Both the position numbers and the translations under genes were made by a program. The notes under the pieces are model-generated. The model was not told the origin of the DNA, ran no database searches, and saw only the letters and a list, made by a program, of their open reading frames with translations. A stretch of 64,000 nucleotides of DNA from Pararoseomonas sp. SCSIO 73927 (GTDB lineage Bacteria > Pseudomonadota > Alphaproteobacteria > Acetobacterales > Acetobacteraceae): assembly GCF_037040815.1 (NCBI RefSeq), contig NZ_CP146232.1, forward strand, positions 3,938,001 to 4,002,000, written 5' to 3'. This document shows, piece after piece, positions 22,837-33,766 of the stretch. Within the stretch, counting starts at the first letter, position 1, and each line of letters opens with the position of its first letter.

Positions 22837-24352
22837 CCACGGGTCGGCGCCTCCGGCGCCGGGGCGCGCCGCGCGTTGGGCCGGCATGAGGCTTCCCGCC
22901 CCGCGCCGCGCCGAATGGCCGCTCGAGCTTCTCACCCCCGCCGCCATGGCGCGGGCGGACGCGGCCTCCGTCGTGCCGGTGCCGGCGCTGATGCTGGCGG
23001 CGGGGCGGGCCGTCGCGCGGGCCGCGATGGCAGGGTGGCGGCCCTGCCGCACCCTGGTTCTGGCAGGGCCGGGCAACAATGGCGGGGACGGCTACGTGGC
23101 GGCGCGGCTGCTGGCGGAGGCGGGGTGGCCCGTGGCGGTCGCGGCCCTGGCCGCGCCCCGGCCGGACGGGCCGGCGGCGGAGGCGGCGCTCCGCTGGCGG
23201 GGGCCGGTGGTGCCCCTCCGCCCGGAGGAGGCGGCGCGGGCGGGGCTGGTGATCGACGCGCTGCTCGGCGCCGCGCCCTCCCGCCCTCTCCCCGGGGAGG
23301 CGGTGGCGGTGCTCCGCGCGGCGGGCGGGCGGATCCTGGCCGTGGACGTGCCGAGCGGGCTGGACGGCGGCACGGGGCAGCCGCTGGGGGAGGTGGCGGG
23401 AGCGGCCCTGACCGTGACCTTCGCCCGGCTGAAGCCGGGGCACCTGTTGATGCCCGGACGCCTACTCTGCGGGGAGCTGCGCCTGGCCGATATCGGGATG
23501 CCGGACGCAGCGCTGAGGGCGGGGCTGGCGGGGGAGGCGGGGCAGTGCTTCCGGAACGCCCCCGGTCTCTGGAGCCTGCCGGTTGAGGACGTGGCCGGCC
23601 ACAAGTACCGGCGCGGGCACCTGGTGGTGGCGGGCGGCGCGATGCCCGGGGCGGCGCGGCTGGCCGCATCGGCCGCGCGCCGGGCCGGGGCGGGGCTGGT
23701 GACCCTGGCCGCGACCGCGCCGGAGGCGGCATCGGCCTTCCGGACCGGGGAGCCTGGGGTGATCGTGGCCGGGCCGCCGGCGGAGCCCCTGCTGGAGGAC
23801 GGGAAGCGCGGCACCTGGGTCATCGGGCCCGGACTGGCGCCGGACGAGGTGACGCGCTCCCTTCTCCGCGGCGCGCTCGCGGCCGGGCGGGCGGTGGTGG
23901 CGGATGCTGGGGCGCTCGGCGCCTTCGCGGGGGCGCCGGACGGGCTGCGGGGCGTGGCGGCGCTGACGCCGCACGAAGGGGAGTTCGCCCGGCTCTTTGG
24001 GCCTGTGGGGGAGGACCGGCTGGCGGCGGCGCGGGGCGCGGCCGCGCGGCTGGGGGCCGTGGTGGTGCTGAAGGGGCCGGACACGGTGATCGCGGCGCCG
24101 AACGGGCGGGCCGCGATTAATCACAACGCCCCGCCGAGCCTGGCCACCGCCGGGACGGGCGACGTGCTGGCGGGGATCCTGGGCGGGCTGCTCTCCGCGG
24201 GGATGGCGCCCTTCGAGGCGGCGTGCGCCGCGGCCTGGCTGCAGGGCGAGGCGGCGCCGGAGGGGCCGGGGGTGGTGGCGGAGGACGTGGTGGCCGGCCT
24301 GCCGGCCGCCCTGCGCGCGGCCAGGGCGGCGGCGGAGCGGGGAAGGGGATGA
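22829..24352 (+). CDS. nnr: Bifunctional NAD(P)HX epimerase / ADP-dependent NAD(P)HX dehydratase
   Basis: Metabolite-repair enzyme restoring hydrated NAD(P)H. Residues to about 230 are the epimerase (YjeF_N) domain with GPGNNGGDGYVAARLL. The rest is the ribokinase-like dehydratase domain with GHLVVAGGA, ALTPHEGEFARLFG and the nucleotide loop LATAGTGDVLAGILGG. The 507-residue length fits the fused bacterial form. GGAG seven bases before the ATG at 22829 supports this start, which overlaps the SMI1 gene; ATG at 22886 is an alternative. Confidence 0.92.
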   Translation: MRDHGSAPPAPGRAARWAGMRLPAPRRAEWPLELLTPAAMARADAASVVPVPALMLAAGRAVARAAMAGWRPCRTLVLAGPGNNGGDGYVAARLLAEAGWPVAVAALAAPRPDGPAAEAALRWRGPVVPLRPEEAARAGLVIDALLGAAPSRPLPGEAVAVLRAAGGRILAVDVPSGLDGGTGQPLGEVAGAALTVTFARLKPGHLLMPGRLLCGELRLADIGMPDAALRAGLAGEAGQCFRNAPGLWSLPVEDVAGHKYRRGHLVVAGGAMPGAARLAASAARRAGAGLVTLAATAPEAASAFRTGEPGVIVAGPPAEPLLEDGKRGTWVIGPGLAPDEVTRSLLRGALAAGRAVVADAGALGAFAGAPDGLRGVAALTPHEGEFARLFGPVGEDRLAAARGAAARLGAVVVLKGPDTVIAAPNGRAAINHNAPPSLATAGTGDVLAGILGGLLSAGMAPFEAACAAAWLQGEAAPEGPGVVAEDVVAGLPAALRAARAAAERGRG

Positions 24353-24413
24353 GCGCGCCGCTTGGAAACCGGGCGCCCATGGGGTAAGGGCGCGCAATTC
24401 GGCGCTGCGCGAC

Positions 24414-24497
24414 GCGGGCGTGGTGGAATGGCAGACACGCTGGATTTAGGTTCCAGTGGCGCAAGCCGTGGGGGTTCAAGTCCCTCCGCCCGCACCA
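24414..24497 (+). tRNA. tRNA-Leu (anticodon UAG)
   Basis: An 84-nt tRNA with acceptor stem GCGGGCG paired with CGCCCGC, anticodon loop TTTAGGT (anticodon TAG) in a CTGGA/TCCAG stem, a long variable arm as in class II tRNAs, T-loop GTTCAAGTC and an encoded CCA end. Confidence 0.97.
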
Positions 24498-24543
24498 ACC
24501 GGCCCGGCGCCGACCTGAACGATCTTGATGTGGAACTGAGCGA

Positions 24544-26340
24544 ATGCAGGTGACGGAGCTCTCGGCCGAGGGGCTGAAGCGGTCCTTCTCGGTGGTGGTG
24601 CCGGCGGCGGAGATCGAGGCGACGCGCGACAAGCGGCTCGCCGCGCTGGGCCGCGACCTGCGGATCCCGGGCTTCCGGCCGGGCAAGGTGCCGATGTCCG
24701 TGGTGAAGAAGCGCTACGGCACGGCCGTGACGGGCGAGGTGCTGGAGGAGCAGGTGCAGACCGCCACGCGGGACCTGCTGACCGAGCGCGGCCTGCGCCC
24801 GGCGCTGCAGCCGAAGGTGGAGCTGGTCGGCGATTTCGCCGACGGCGCCGACCTGGCCTTCAACATCGAGATGGAGGTCCTGCCGGAGATCCCGATGCCG
24901 GACTTCTCGGGGATCGAGGTGGAGCGCCCGCGCGCGGAGGTCTCCGACGAGGAGGTCCAGAAGGCCGCCGACGGCCTGGCCGCGCGGAACGCCAAGCTGG
25001 AGGACGTGGCCGAGGAGCGCCCGGCGCAGAAGGGCGACGTGGTGGTGTCCGACTTCGTGGGCCGGCTGGTCTCGAACAGCGGGGCGAACCTTCTTCCGGA
25101 GGGCACGGTCCTGGTCGAGTCCAATCCGCCCGGCGCCGCCACGCTGGCCGGCGAGGGCGAGGAGGGCGGCGCGCGCTACCTCGACGCCCGCGTCAAGGTG
25201 AGTGAGGGGTTGAACGCGATCCGCATCGACCTCTCGCGGACGATGCTGCCCGTGACCGGTGGGCAGGACTACCGTCTCTCGGCCGAGTGGCAGGTCGTCG
25301 AGGGGTCGCTGCCCGAGGGTGCCGTGGCGCAGGCCTTCCTGACCGCGCAGCAGAGGGGCCCCTCTGCGGCCGCCGAGCGCAAGACCGTGGCGCTGCCCGG
25401 CGCCGGGCCGATCGCGGCGGAGTGGACGGCCGAGGCCGATGGCACCGGCCGCGTCGGGCTGAGGCTGGACTTCGGCGCGCCGGTGGCCGCCGACTTCACC
25501 CTGCGGGTCCGCTCGGCCCGCTTTGAGGGGCCGGGGGACGGGGAGTCCGTCGGCGAGCCCTTCCCGGGCGGCACTGCGAGCGACATGCCGATCGAGGTGG
25601 GCGGCGAGGGCTTCATCCCCGGCTTCACCGAGGGGCTGGAGGGCATCCGCCCCGGCGAGACCCGCAAGGTGCGGGTGAGCTTCCCCGAGAGCTACGGCTC
25701 GGCCGAGCTGGCGGGCAAGCCGGCGGAGTTCGAGATCACCGCCAAGGCGCTGAAGACCCGCGCCCCGGCCCCCGCGGACGACGAGTTCGCGAAGTCTCTC
25801 GGCCTGGAGAGCGCGGAGAAGCTGCGCGAGGAGCTGCGGAACTCCATCCAGGGCGAGTATGACGGGCTGGCGCGCCTGCGCGTGAAGCGCGCCCTGCTGG
25901 ACCAGCTGGCCGACCGCGCCAGCTTCGCCGTGCCCGAGGGCATGGTGGAGGCCGAGTTCGGCCAGATCTGGGGCCGCGTGGAGGAGGACCGCAAGGCGGG
26001 CCGCCTCGACGCCGAGGATGCCGGCAAGGACGAGGAGACGCTGCGGGCCGAGTACCGGAAGATCGCCGAGCGGCGCATCCGGCTGGGCCTCCTGCTCTCC
26101 GAGATCGGGCGGACGAACAACATCCAGGTCGGCCAGGACGAGCTGTTCCAGGCGATGCGCCGCGAGGCGTCCCGCTACCCCGGGCAGGAGAAGCAGGTCT
26201 TCGAGTTCTTCCAGAAGAACCCGCAGGCGCTGGAGAACCTGCGCGCCCCGATCTTCGAGGAGAAGGTCGTGGACTTCATGCTGGAGCTGGCCAAGGTGAC
26301 GGACCGGACCGTGACCGCGGAGGAGCTGCAGGCCGCCTGA
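24544..26340 (+). CDS. tig: Trigger factor with a large insertion in the PPIase domain
   Basis: Ribosome-associated chaperone and prolyl isomerase. The ribosome-binding domain is residues 1 to about 120 (GFRPGKVP at 43-50 as signature loop). The FKBP-type PPIase domain starts at KGDVVVSDFVGRLV (163-176) and resumes at GESVGEPFPGGTASDMPIE (333 on) through ITAKALK. The C-terminal helical chaperone domain follows. The protein is 598 residues where the family is usually 430-490. The excess is about 155 residues inserted after the first PPIase strand, rich in alternating beta strands and reminiscent of a jelly-roll carbohydrate-binding-like fold (NLLPEGT, YRLSAEWQV, DFTLRVRSARFE). Reading frame and codon use are intact throughout. 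Confidence 0.95.
   Translation: MQVTELSAEGLKRSFSVVVPAAEIEATRDKRLAALGRDLRIPGFRPGKVPMSVVKKRYGTAVTGEVLEEQVQTATRDLLTERGLRPALQPKVELVGDFADGADLAFNIEMEVLPEIPMPDFSGIEVERPRAEVSDEEVQKAADGLAARNAKLEDVAEERPAQKGDVVVSDFVGRLVSNSGANLLPEGTVLVESNPPGAATLAGEGEEGGARYLDARVKVSEGLNAIRIDLSRTMLPVTGGQDYRLSAEWQVVEGSLPEGAVAQAFLTAQQRGPSAAAERKTVALPGAGPIAAEWTAEADGTGRVGLRLDFGAPVAADFTLRVRSARFEGPGDGESVGEPFPGGTASDMPIEVGGEGFIPGFTEGLEGIRPGETRKVRVSFPESYGSAELAGKPAEFEITAKALKTRAPAPADDEFAKSLGLESAEKLREELRNSIQGEYDGLARLRVKRALLDQLADRASFAVPEGMVEAEFGQIWGRVEEDRKAGRLDAEDAGKDEETLRAEYRKIAERRIRLGLLLSEIGRTNNIQVGQDELFQAMRREASRYPGQEKQVFEFFQKNPQALENLRAPIFEEKVVDFMLELAKVTDRTVTAEELQAA
25072..25539 (+). other. Inserted beta-sandwich-like domain within trigger factor (residues about 177-332)
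   Basis: The encoded segment lies between the first strand and the bulk of the FKBP domain, starting SNSGANLLPEGT and ending RVRSARFEGPG. It has the layout of galactose-binding-like or CBM_4_9-type jelly rolls: NLL near the start, a mid-domain Y-x-L-S-x-x-W strand, an E-W-T-A-E strand and a final R-x-x-x-A-R-F-E strand. That fold assignment is pattern recognition, not a search result. Confidence 0.6.
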
Positions 26341-26373
26341 GGCCCGCAGCCATTTCCTGGCGCTAAATCCCGG

Positions 26374-26403
26374 GCCGCCCCCCTTTCCGAGGGGGGCGGC
26401 TTG
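26374..26403 (+). terminator. Hairpin after trigger factor gene
   Basis: A perfect 10-bp GC stem (26374-26383 with 26391-26400), loop TTTCCGA, followed only by TTGG. The stem is very strong but the T-tract is weak. Confidence 0.6.
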
Positions 26404-26523
26404 GCCCATCTTGGTTGGGTATTGCCGGCTGAGGGAGCCGGAGGGGTGCTGCGGCAGGGCCGGGCGCCCGTCCGGGCGGTGCCATCGGGGACGCGCCTCT
26501 CCGCCGGTGGGGAAGGACAAGCT

Positions 26524-27201
26524 ATGACCCGTTCCGTATTCGTCGACCGCGACCCGGTTGAACTCTACAACAACTCGCTGGTCCCCATGGTCGTCGAGCA
26601 GACGGCCCGCGGCGAGCGCGCCTTCGACATCTACTCCCGCCTGCTGAAGGAGCGGATCATCTTCCTGACGGGCCAGGTCTTCGACCAGGTCTCGTCCCTG
26701 ATCTGCGCCCAGCTGCTGTTCCTGGAGAGCGAGAACCCCAACAAGGACATCGCCTTCTACATCAACAGCCCGGGCGGCGTGGTCTCGGCCGGCCTCGCGA
26801 TGTACGACACGATGCAGTACATCCGCTCCCCCGTCTCCACCGTCTGCCTGGGCATGGCGGCCTCCATGGGCTCCCTGCTGCTGACGGCCGGGGAGAAGGG
26901 CAAGCGCTTCGCCCTGCCGAACAGCCGGATCATGGTCCACCAGCCCTCCGGCGGCGCCCAGGGACAGGCGACGGACATCGAGATCCAGGCCCGCGAGATC
27001 CTGGACCTGCGCAAGCGCCTGAACCAGATCTACGTCCACCACACCGGCCAGCCGGTGGAGGAGATCGAGCGCAAGCTCGAGCGCGACACCTACATGTCCG
27101 CCGAGGAGGCGCAGGCCTTCGGGCTGATCGACCAGGTGGTGGCGAAGCTGCCGGCGGGGGCCGCCGTGGCGGCGCCGGCGGTGGAGGGGCCGCGCCCCTG
27201 A
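26524..27201 (+). CDS. clpP: ATP-dependent Clp protease proteolytic subunit
   Basis: Serine protease barrel that degrades proteins fed by ClpX or ClpA. The 225-residue product has the catalytic triad Ser114 (GMAASMGS), His139 (IMVHQPSGG) and Asp188 (LERDTYM). [17 protein letters not shown] and the [10 protein letters not shown] helix are family marks. The last 20 residues are an Ala/Pro-rich tail beyond the usual core. GGAAGGA precedes the ATG. It is followed by clpX and lon in the conserved alphaproteobacterial tig-clpP-clpX-lon order. Confidence 0.97.
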   Translation: MTRSVFVDRDPVELYNNSLVPMVVEQTARGERAFDIYSRLLKERIIFLTGQVFDQVSSLICAQLLFLESENPNKDIAFYINSPGGVVSAGLAMYDTMQYIRSPVSTVCLGMAASMGSLLLTAGEKGKRFALPNSRIMVHQPSGGAQGQATDIEIQAREILDLRKRLNQIYVHHTGQPVEEIERKLERDTYMSAEEAQAFGLIDQVVAKLPAGAAVAAPAVEGPRP

Positions 27202-27370
27202 TGGGCGCGGGCCCTTCCGGACCCGCTGCGGGGAAGGCCCTGTTCCCGGGTCCGGTCGCCCTTTTGTCACAAATTCCGGCCCATCCTTCCCCCACGGGGG
27301 GAGGGGGGCTATCTTGCCCCCTTGACGCCCCGGATGGGCCGTGTTGCCCGGCCAGGGGCGAGGAGCGCGC

Positions 27371-28627
27371 ATGAGCAAGTCCGGCGATTCCAAGAATACC
27401 CTTTACTGCTCGTTCTGCGGCAAGTCGCAGCACGAGGTCCGCAAGCTCATCGCCGGCCCGACGGTGTTCATCTGCGACGAGTGCGTCGAGCTGTGCATGG
27501 ACATCATCCGCGAGGAGCACAAGACGCACCTCGTGAAGACCCGCGACGGGGTGCCGACGCCGAAGGAGATCTGCAAGGTCCTCGATGATTACGTCATCGG
27601 GCAGGAGCACGCGAAGAAGGTGCTCTCCGTGGCCGTGCACAACCACTACAAGCGGCTGGCTCACGGCGCGAAGAACGGCGAGGTGGAGATCGCGAAGAGC
27701 AACATCATGCTCGTCGGCCCCACGGGCTCGGGCAAGACGCTGCTGGCGCAGACCCTGGCCCGCATCCTCGACGTGCCGTTCACGATGGCGGACGCGACCA
27801 CGCTGACGGAGGCGGGGTATGTCGGCGAGGACGTGGAGAACATCATCCTCAAGCTGCTGCAGGCCGCGGACTACAATGTGGACCGGGCGCAGCGCGGCAT
27901 CGTCTACATCGACGAGGTGGATAAGATCAGCCGCAAGTCGGACAACCCCTCGATCACGCGCGACGTGTCGGGCGAGGGCGTCCAGCAGGCGCTGCTGAAG
28001 ATCATGGAGGGCACGGTCGCCTCCGTCCCGCCCCAGGGCGGCCGGAAGCACCCCCAGCAGGAGTTCCTGCAGGTGGACACCTCCAACATCCTCTTCATCG
28101 TGGGCGGCGCCTTCGCGGGGCTGGAGAAGATCATCGCGGCCAAGGGCAAGGGCTCCGGCATCGGGTTCGGCGCCGAGGTGAAGGGGCCGGACGAGCGCCG
28201 GCAGGGCGCCATCCTGCGCGAGGTGGAGCCGGAGGACCTGCTGAAGTTCGGGCTGATCCCCGAGTTCATCGGCCGCCTGCCCGTCATCGCGACGCTCGAG
28301 GACCTGGACGAGAAGGCGCTGATCGAGATCCTCACTAAGCCGAAGAACGCGCTGCTGAAGCAGTATCAGCGCCTCTTCGAGATGGAGGGGACGAAGCTCA
28401 CCTTCACGGAGGACGCGCTGAAGTCGGTGGCCAACCGTGCCATCCAGCGCAAGACCGGCGCCCGCGGCCTGCGCTCCATCATGGAGGGCATCCTGCTCTC
28501 GACCATGTTCGACCTGCCTGGTCTGGACGAGGTCGAGGAGGTGGTGGTGAACAAGGAGGTGGCCGAGAACCGGGCGCAGCCGCTGTTCATCTACGGTGAA
28601 CGGCCGGCGGAGCAGACTAGCGCCTGA
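27371..28627 (+). CDS. clpX: ATP-dependent Clp protease ATP-binding subunit
   Basis: AAA+ unfoldase delivering substrates to ClpP. The 418 residues begin with the C4 zinc-finger domain (CSFCGKS near 12-18, CDECVELC near 36-43). Walker A is GPTGSGKT, Walker B is [10 protein letters not shown], and the tyrosine pore loop and arginine sensors lie in conserved positions. The start at 27371 ([10 protein letters not shown]) is the family start. The 169-bp gap from clpP may hold its own promoter: CTTTTG, 14 bases, CCATCCTT resembles a heat-shock site, weakly. Confidence 0.97.
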   Translation: MSKSGDSKNTLYCSFCGKSQHEVRKLIAGPTVFICDECVELCMDIIREEHKTHLVKTRDGVPTPKEICKVLDDYVIGQEHAKKVLSVAVHNHYKRLAHGAKNGEVEIAKSNIMLVGPTGSGKTLLAQTLARILDVPFTMADATTLTEAGYVGEDVENIILKLLQAADYNVDRAQRGIVYIDEVDKISRKSDNPSITRDVSGEGVQQALLKIMEGTVASVPPQGGRKHPQQEFLQVDTSNILFIVGGAFAGLEKIIAAKGKGSGIGFGAEVKGPDERRQGAILREVEPEDLLKFGLIPEFIGRLPVIATLEDLDEKALIEILTKPKNALLKQYQRLFEMEGTKLTFTEDALKSVANRAIQRKTGARGLRSIMEGILLSTMFDLPGLDEVEEVVVNKEVAENRAQPLFIYGERPAEQTSA

Positions 28628-28635
28628 ACCGGTGG

Positions 28636-28680
28636 CTCAGCCCCGGGCTTCCCAGAACGGGACGGGGCTGAGGCATTTTT
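28636..28680 (+). terminator. Intrinsic terminator after clpX
   Basis: A 10-bp stem (CTCAGCCCCG at 28636-28645 with its complement at 28663-28672) with a 17-base loop, followed by GCATTTTTATT. It separates clpX from lon, so lon probably has its own promoter in the remaining 140 bases. Confidence 0.8.
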
Positions 28681-28820
28681 ATTGCATGGCCCCATCCGTC
28701 CGGGGCGCCCCTCCGCCGTTGTGGGAGAGGCGCCCCGGCACCACATAGGGCTTCTTCCCGTGGCGACGGGAACGTGCCCGATCGGGGCGTTTCCGCGCCG
28801 ACTGTCTGAGCGAGGTCCCC

Positions 28821-31250
<2,430 letters not shown>

Positions 31251-31269
31251 CGGGCGGCGATTGACGGGG

Positions 31270-31300
31270 AAGGGGCGTCGGCGCGGGCCGGCGCCCCTTC
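31270..31300 (+). terminator. Hairpin terminator after lon
   Basis: A 13-bp stem with one G.T pair (31270-31282 with 31287-31299) and a GCGG loop, followed by CTCGTTC. The T-tract is weak. Confidence 0.65.
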
Positions 31301-31382
31301 TCGTTCGGGCCGCGCGCAGGGGTGTTGTTGACGGAGGCGGGGGCGGCCCGGCATAGGTCCGCCGGCCCGGCCGCGGGGGTGG

Positions 31383-31454
31383 GGGCGCTTAGCTCAGCGG
31401 TAGAGCGCCTCGTTTACACCGAGGATGCCGGGGGTTCGAATCCCTCAGCGCCCA
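31383..31454 (+). tRNA. tRNA-Val (anticodon UAC)
   Basis: A 72-nt tRNA with acceptor GGGCGCT/AGCGCCC, D-arm AGCTCAGCGGTAGAGC, anticodon stem CCTCG/CGAGG around loop TTTACAC (anticodon TAC), T-arm GGGTTCGAATCCC and discriminator A. The CCA end is not encoded. Confidence 0.97.
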
Positions 31455-31597
31455 TTCCCTGACGCGTTCCACAGGATGAAATCAGACCGCGCCCGCAGCG
31501 GGCCGGAACGTTACGCAAGGTTGCGGTAACCCGAGGGGGATGAATAATCCCCATGGCCGGCCTGATTCCGGCCGTCTGCTCCGAGGGAAGCCGTTTC

Positions 31598-32392
31598 ATG
31601 AAGTTTCGCCATGGCCTGCTGGCCGCCGCCTCCGCCTTCGCGCTCGCCGGTTGCCTCCAGCAGGGGACGGCCAGCGGGCCGGTGACCGGCGCCGCCGCTG
31701 GCGGCACCAGCGTCGGCGCGACCAGCCTGGTGCGCTGCCCGGAGACCCTCGGCACAATCGCAGTCGATGACGGCCGCGCGGCGAGCTGGTTCGGGCCCTT
31801 CACCCGCGCCACGCAGATCACGACCATCGAGCCGATGGTGCGGCTGATCATCCAGCAGTCCAACTGCTTCGTCATCACCGCGATGGGGAATGACCGGCTC
31901 GAGGGCCGGATGCGCGGCATGGTCGGCGACATGCGGAACAGCGGCGAGTTCCGGGCCGGGTCCAACATGCAGCGCGGGCAGCGCGTGGCGGCAGACTACT
32001 ACATGGAGCCGGCCATTCTCTTCTCGAACCAGGACATGAGCGGGCTCGGCGCGGGAATCGGTGGCTGGGGTGGGCTGGCGGCCGGCCTGGCGGGGGCTGC
32101 CATGTCCACCTCCGGGACCCAGGTCACGCTTTCCGTCTTCGATATCCGGGCCGGCGTGCAGATCGCGGCCTCGGAGGGCTCCTCCACCGCCTCCAACTTC
32201 GGTGCGGTGCTGGCCGGCTTCGGCGGCGGCGCGGCGGGGGCGCTGGGCGGCTACCAGCGCACGCCGGCCGGCCAGGCGACGGTCGCGGCCTTCGTCGACT
32301 CGTACAACAAGATGGTCGTGGCGCTGCAGAACTACCGGGCCCAGGAGGTGCGGGGCGGGCTCGGCACCGGCGGCCGACTGCGCGTGCGCTGA
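31598..32392 (+). CDS. CsgG-like outer-membrane-associated lipoprotein
   Basis: A 264-residue lipoprotein: signal peptide with lipobox LAGC at residues 15-18. The fold resembles the CsgG/HfaB group: TIEPMVRLIIQQSNCFVITAMG, RVAADYYMEPAILF and SVFDIRAGVQIAASEGSST. CsgG forms curli secretion pores, but many paralogues occur without curli genes, and none are visible here. The Gly-rich segment GAGIGGWGGLAAGLAGAAMSTSG could be a membrane-inserting hairpin. The gene is closely followed, five bases after its stop, by a Sel1-repeat lipoprotein, and both sit between two tRNA genes. Confidence 0.75.
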   Translation: MKFRHGLLAAASAFALAGCLQQGTASGPVTGAAAGGTSVGATSLVRCPETLGTIAVDDGRAASWFGPFTRATQITTIEPMVRLIIQQSNCFVITAMGNDRLEGRMRGMVGDMRNSGEFRAGSNMQRGQRVAADYYMEPAILFSNQDMSGLGAGIGGWGGLAAGLAGAAMSTSGTQVTLSVFDIRAGVQIAASEGSSTASNFGAVLAGFGGGAAGALGGYQRTPAGQATVAAFVDSYNKMVVALQNYRAQEVRGGLGTGGRLRVR

Positions 32393-32396
32393 GGCC

Positions 32397-32972
32397 GTGA
32401 AGGCGATCCGCGGGGCCGCGCTGGCGGCCATGCTGGGCCTGGGTGCCTGCGCCCAGACCCAGCCCATGATGGCCCAGCCGGACGTGGTGGTTTGCCATCC
32501 CGGCATGCCCTGCCACGTCCAGCCAATCGGGGCCGTGACGGCCGAGTTGGACGGGGACCGGAGCGGCCCCTCGATGGAGGCGCCCGAATCCGCTCGGGGC
32601 CTCGTCGCGGCGGCCGAAGGGGGATCGCCGAACGCGCAGTACCGGCTGGCCACCCTGCTGTTCCGGGGCGGGGAGGGATTCCGGCGCCAGCCCTACGCCG
32701 CGCTGCAATGGATGCGGCGAGCCGCGGAGAGCGGCGACGTTCGCGCGCAGCGCGCCGTGGGCCGCCTCTACATGACGGGGCTGGAGGAGATGGGCCAGGA
32801 CCCGCGGGAAGCGCGGAACTGGCTCTCGATGGCGGCGTCGCGCGGCGATCGTGCGGCCGCGCGCGACTTGGCTGAGATGGATCGCGCCGAACGGGCGGAG
32901 CGGGACTTCCTTCGGGCGCTCGCGCTGCGGCAGGCCGAGACGCGCGTGTTGTGGGTCGTGGTGGTTCGGTGA
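32397..32972 (+). CDS. Sel1-repeat lipoprotein
   Basis: A 191-residue lipoprotein starting at GTG 32397, five bases after the CsgG-like stop. Its signal peptide ends in LGAC. Residues 70-150 hold about two Sel1-type TPR repeats (AEGGSPNAQYRLATLLF, AAESGDVRAQRAVGRLYMTG, AASRGDRAAARDL), which usually mediate protein-protein contact in the periplasm. An ORF reading from much further upstream is in the same frame but runs across the CsgG-like gene and is a shadow. The two lipoproteins are probably partners in one operon. Confidence 0.75.
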   Translation: MKAIRGAALAAMLGLGACAQTQPMMAQPDVVVCHPGMPCHVQPIGAVTAELDGDRSGPSMEAPESARGLVAAAEGGSPNAQYRLATLLFRGGEGFRRQPYAALQWMRRAAESGDVRAQRAVGRLYMTGLEEMGQDPREARNWLSMAASRGDRAAARDLAEMDRAERAERDFLRALALRQAETRVLWVVVVR

Positions 32973-33038
32973 TGCTTCGGTGAAGGCGGCGCATTGACAG
33001 GGGGTGCTGCAGCCCGTAAACGCCCGTCCACGTCGCGA

Positions 33039-33115
33039 GCGGGTGTAGCTCAGTCGGTTAGAGCGCCGGCCTGTCACGCCGGAGGTCGCGGGTTCGAGCC
33101 CCGTCACTCGCGCCA
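33039..33115 (+). tRNA. tRNA-Asp (anticodon GUC)
   Basis: A 77-nt tRNA: acceptor GCGGGTG with CACTCGC (one G.T pair), anticodon stem around CTGTCAC with anticodon GTC, T-arm GGGTTCGAGCCCC and encoded CCA. Confidence 0.97.
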
Positions 33116-33130
33116 CGACGCGAAACAGAG

Positions 33131-33157
33131 CGCCGCCCTTCGGGGCGGCGTTTTGCG
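33131..33157 (+). terminator. Terminator after tRNA-Asp
   Basis: A perfect 8-bp stem CGCCGCCC/GGGCGGCG with a TTCG tetraloop (33131-33150), followed by TTTTGCGTTT. Confidence 0.85.
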
Positions 33158-33212
33158 TTTCAGGGGTGTCCCGGGCTGCGGTCCCGGCGTACCGCCCCCG
33201 CGGGTGCGACCC

Positions 33213-33233
33213 GCTTGCGAACGGCTCGCAAGC
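33213..33233. promoter_or_regulatory. Inverted repeat GCTTGCGA-N5-TCGCAAGC in the nuo leader region
   Basis: A perfect 8-bp dyad with a 5-base centre, in the 240-base gap between the tRNA-Asp terminator and nuoA. The following 70 bases are unusually AT-rich for this genome (TTGATTACG, GATCTATATGTAG), consistent with the operon's promoter. Whether the dyad is an operator or an RNA hairpin cannot be told from sequence alone. Confidence 0.5.
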
Positions 33234-33394
33234 ATTGATTACGCTGCATTCATTGTGCGAAGCTGGGGCAGGGGCCCTATGGCGAACCACCGCTCCGATC
33301 TATATGTAGCGCGTTGCGCTGCGGCATGGCCTCGGCGCCAATGGGCGCATCCGGCGGTCGCCTCCGGTCCCGGATGCCCATAGCTCCGAGGGGC

Positions 33395-33766
33395 ATGATG
33401 ACCCAGCCGCTGCTGGCCAACTACTTTCCGATCCTCGTCTTCCTGGGCATCGCCGCGGCGATCAGCGTTGCCATGGTGGGCGGGTCCGTGCTGGCCGCGC
33501 GGCAGAAACCGGACGCCGAGAAGAACTCGACCTACGAGTGCGGATTCGAGCCCTTCGAGGACACGCGGCACCGCTTCGACGTGCGGTTCTACCTCGTCGC
33601 GATCCTCTTCATCATCTTCGACCTGGAGGTCGCCTTTCTGTTCCCCTGGGCCGTGTCGCTCGGCGGGATCGGCTGGCTCGGCTTCCTCTCGATGATGGGG
33701 TTCCTGGGGCTGCTGACGATCGGCTTCGTGTACGAGTGGCGCAAGGGCGCGCTGGACTGGGAATGA
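33395..33766 (+). CDS. nuoA: NADH-quinone oxidoreductase subunit A
   Basis: Small membrane subunit of complex I at the junction of the peripheral and membrane arms. The 123 residues have three helices and the conserved loop [35 protein letters not shown]. The ATG at 33395 has GAGGGG just upstream; an adjacent ATG at 33398 is equivalent. It is the first gene of the 14-gene nuo operon. Its stop overlaps the start of a 27-codon mini-ORF that leads into nuoB. Confidence 0.96.
   Translation: MMTQPLLANYFPILVFLGIAAAISVAMVGGSVLAARQKPDAEKNSTYECGFEPFEDTRHRFDVRFYLVAILFIIFDLEVAFLFPWAVSLGGIGWLGFLSMMGFLGLLTIGFVYEWRKGALDWE

Noticed and set aside
24121..27393. 1090-codon open frame on the minus strand opposite tig and clpP
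   Set aside because: Crosses the tRNA-Leu gene and two conserved genes; no recognisable domain.
28681..28820. Heat-shock promoter before lon
   Set aside because: I could not find a -35/-10 pair with acceptable spacing; only a weak CCCGT/ACGGG hairpin is present.
33250..33394. Upstream in-frame ATG at 33314 extending NuoA
   Set aside because: The added residues do not resemble NuoA and the ATG at 33395 has the ribosome site.
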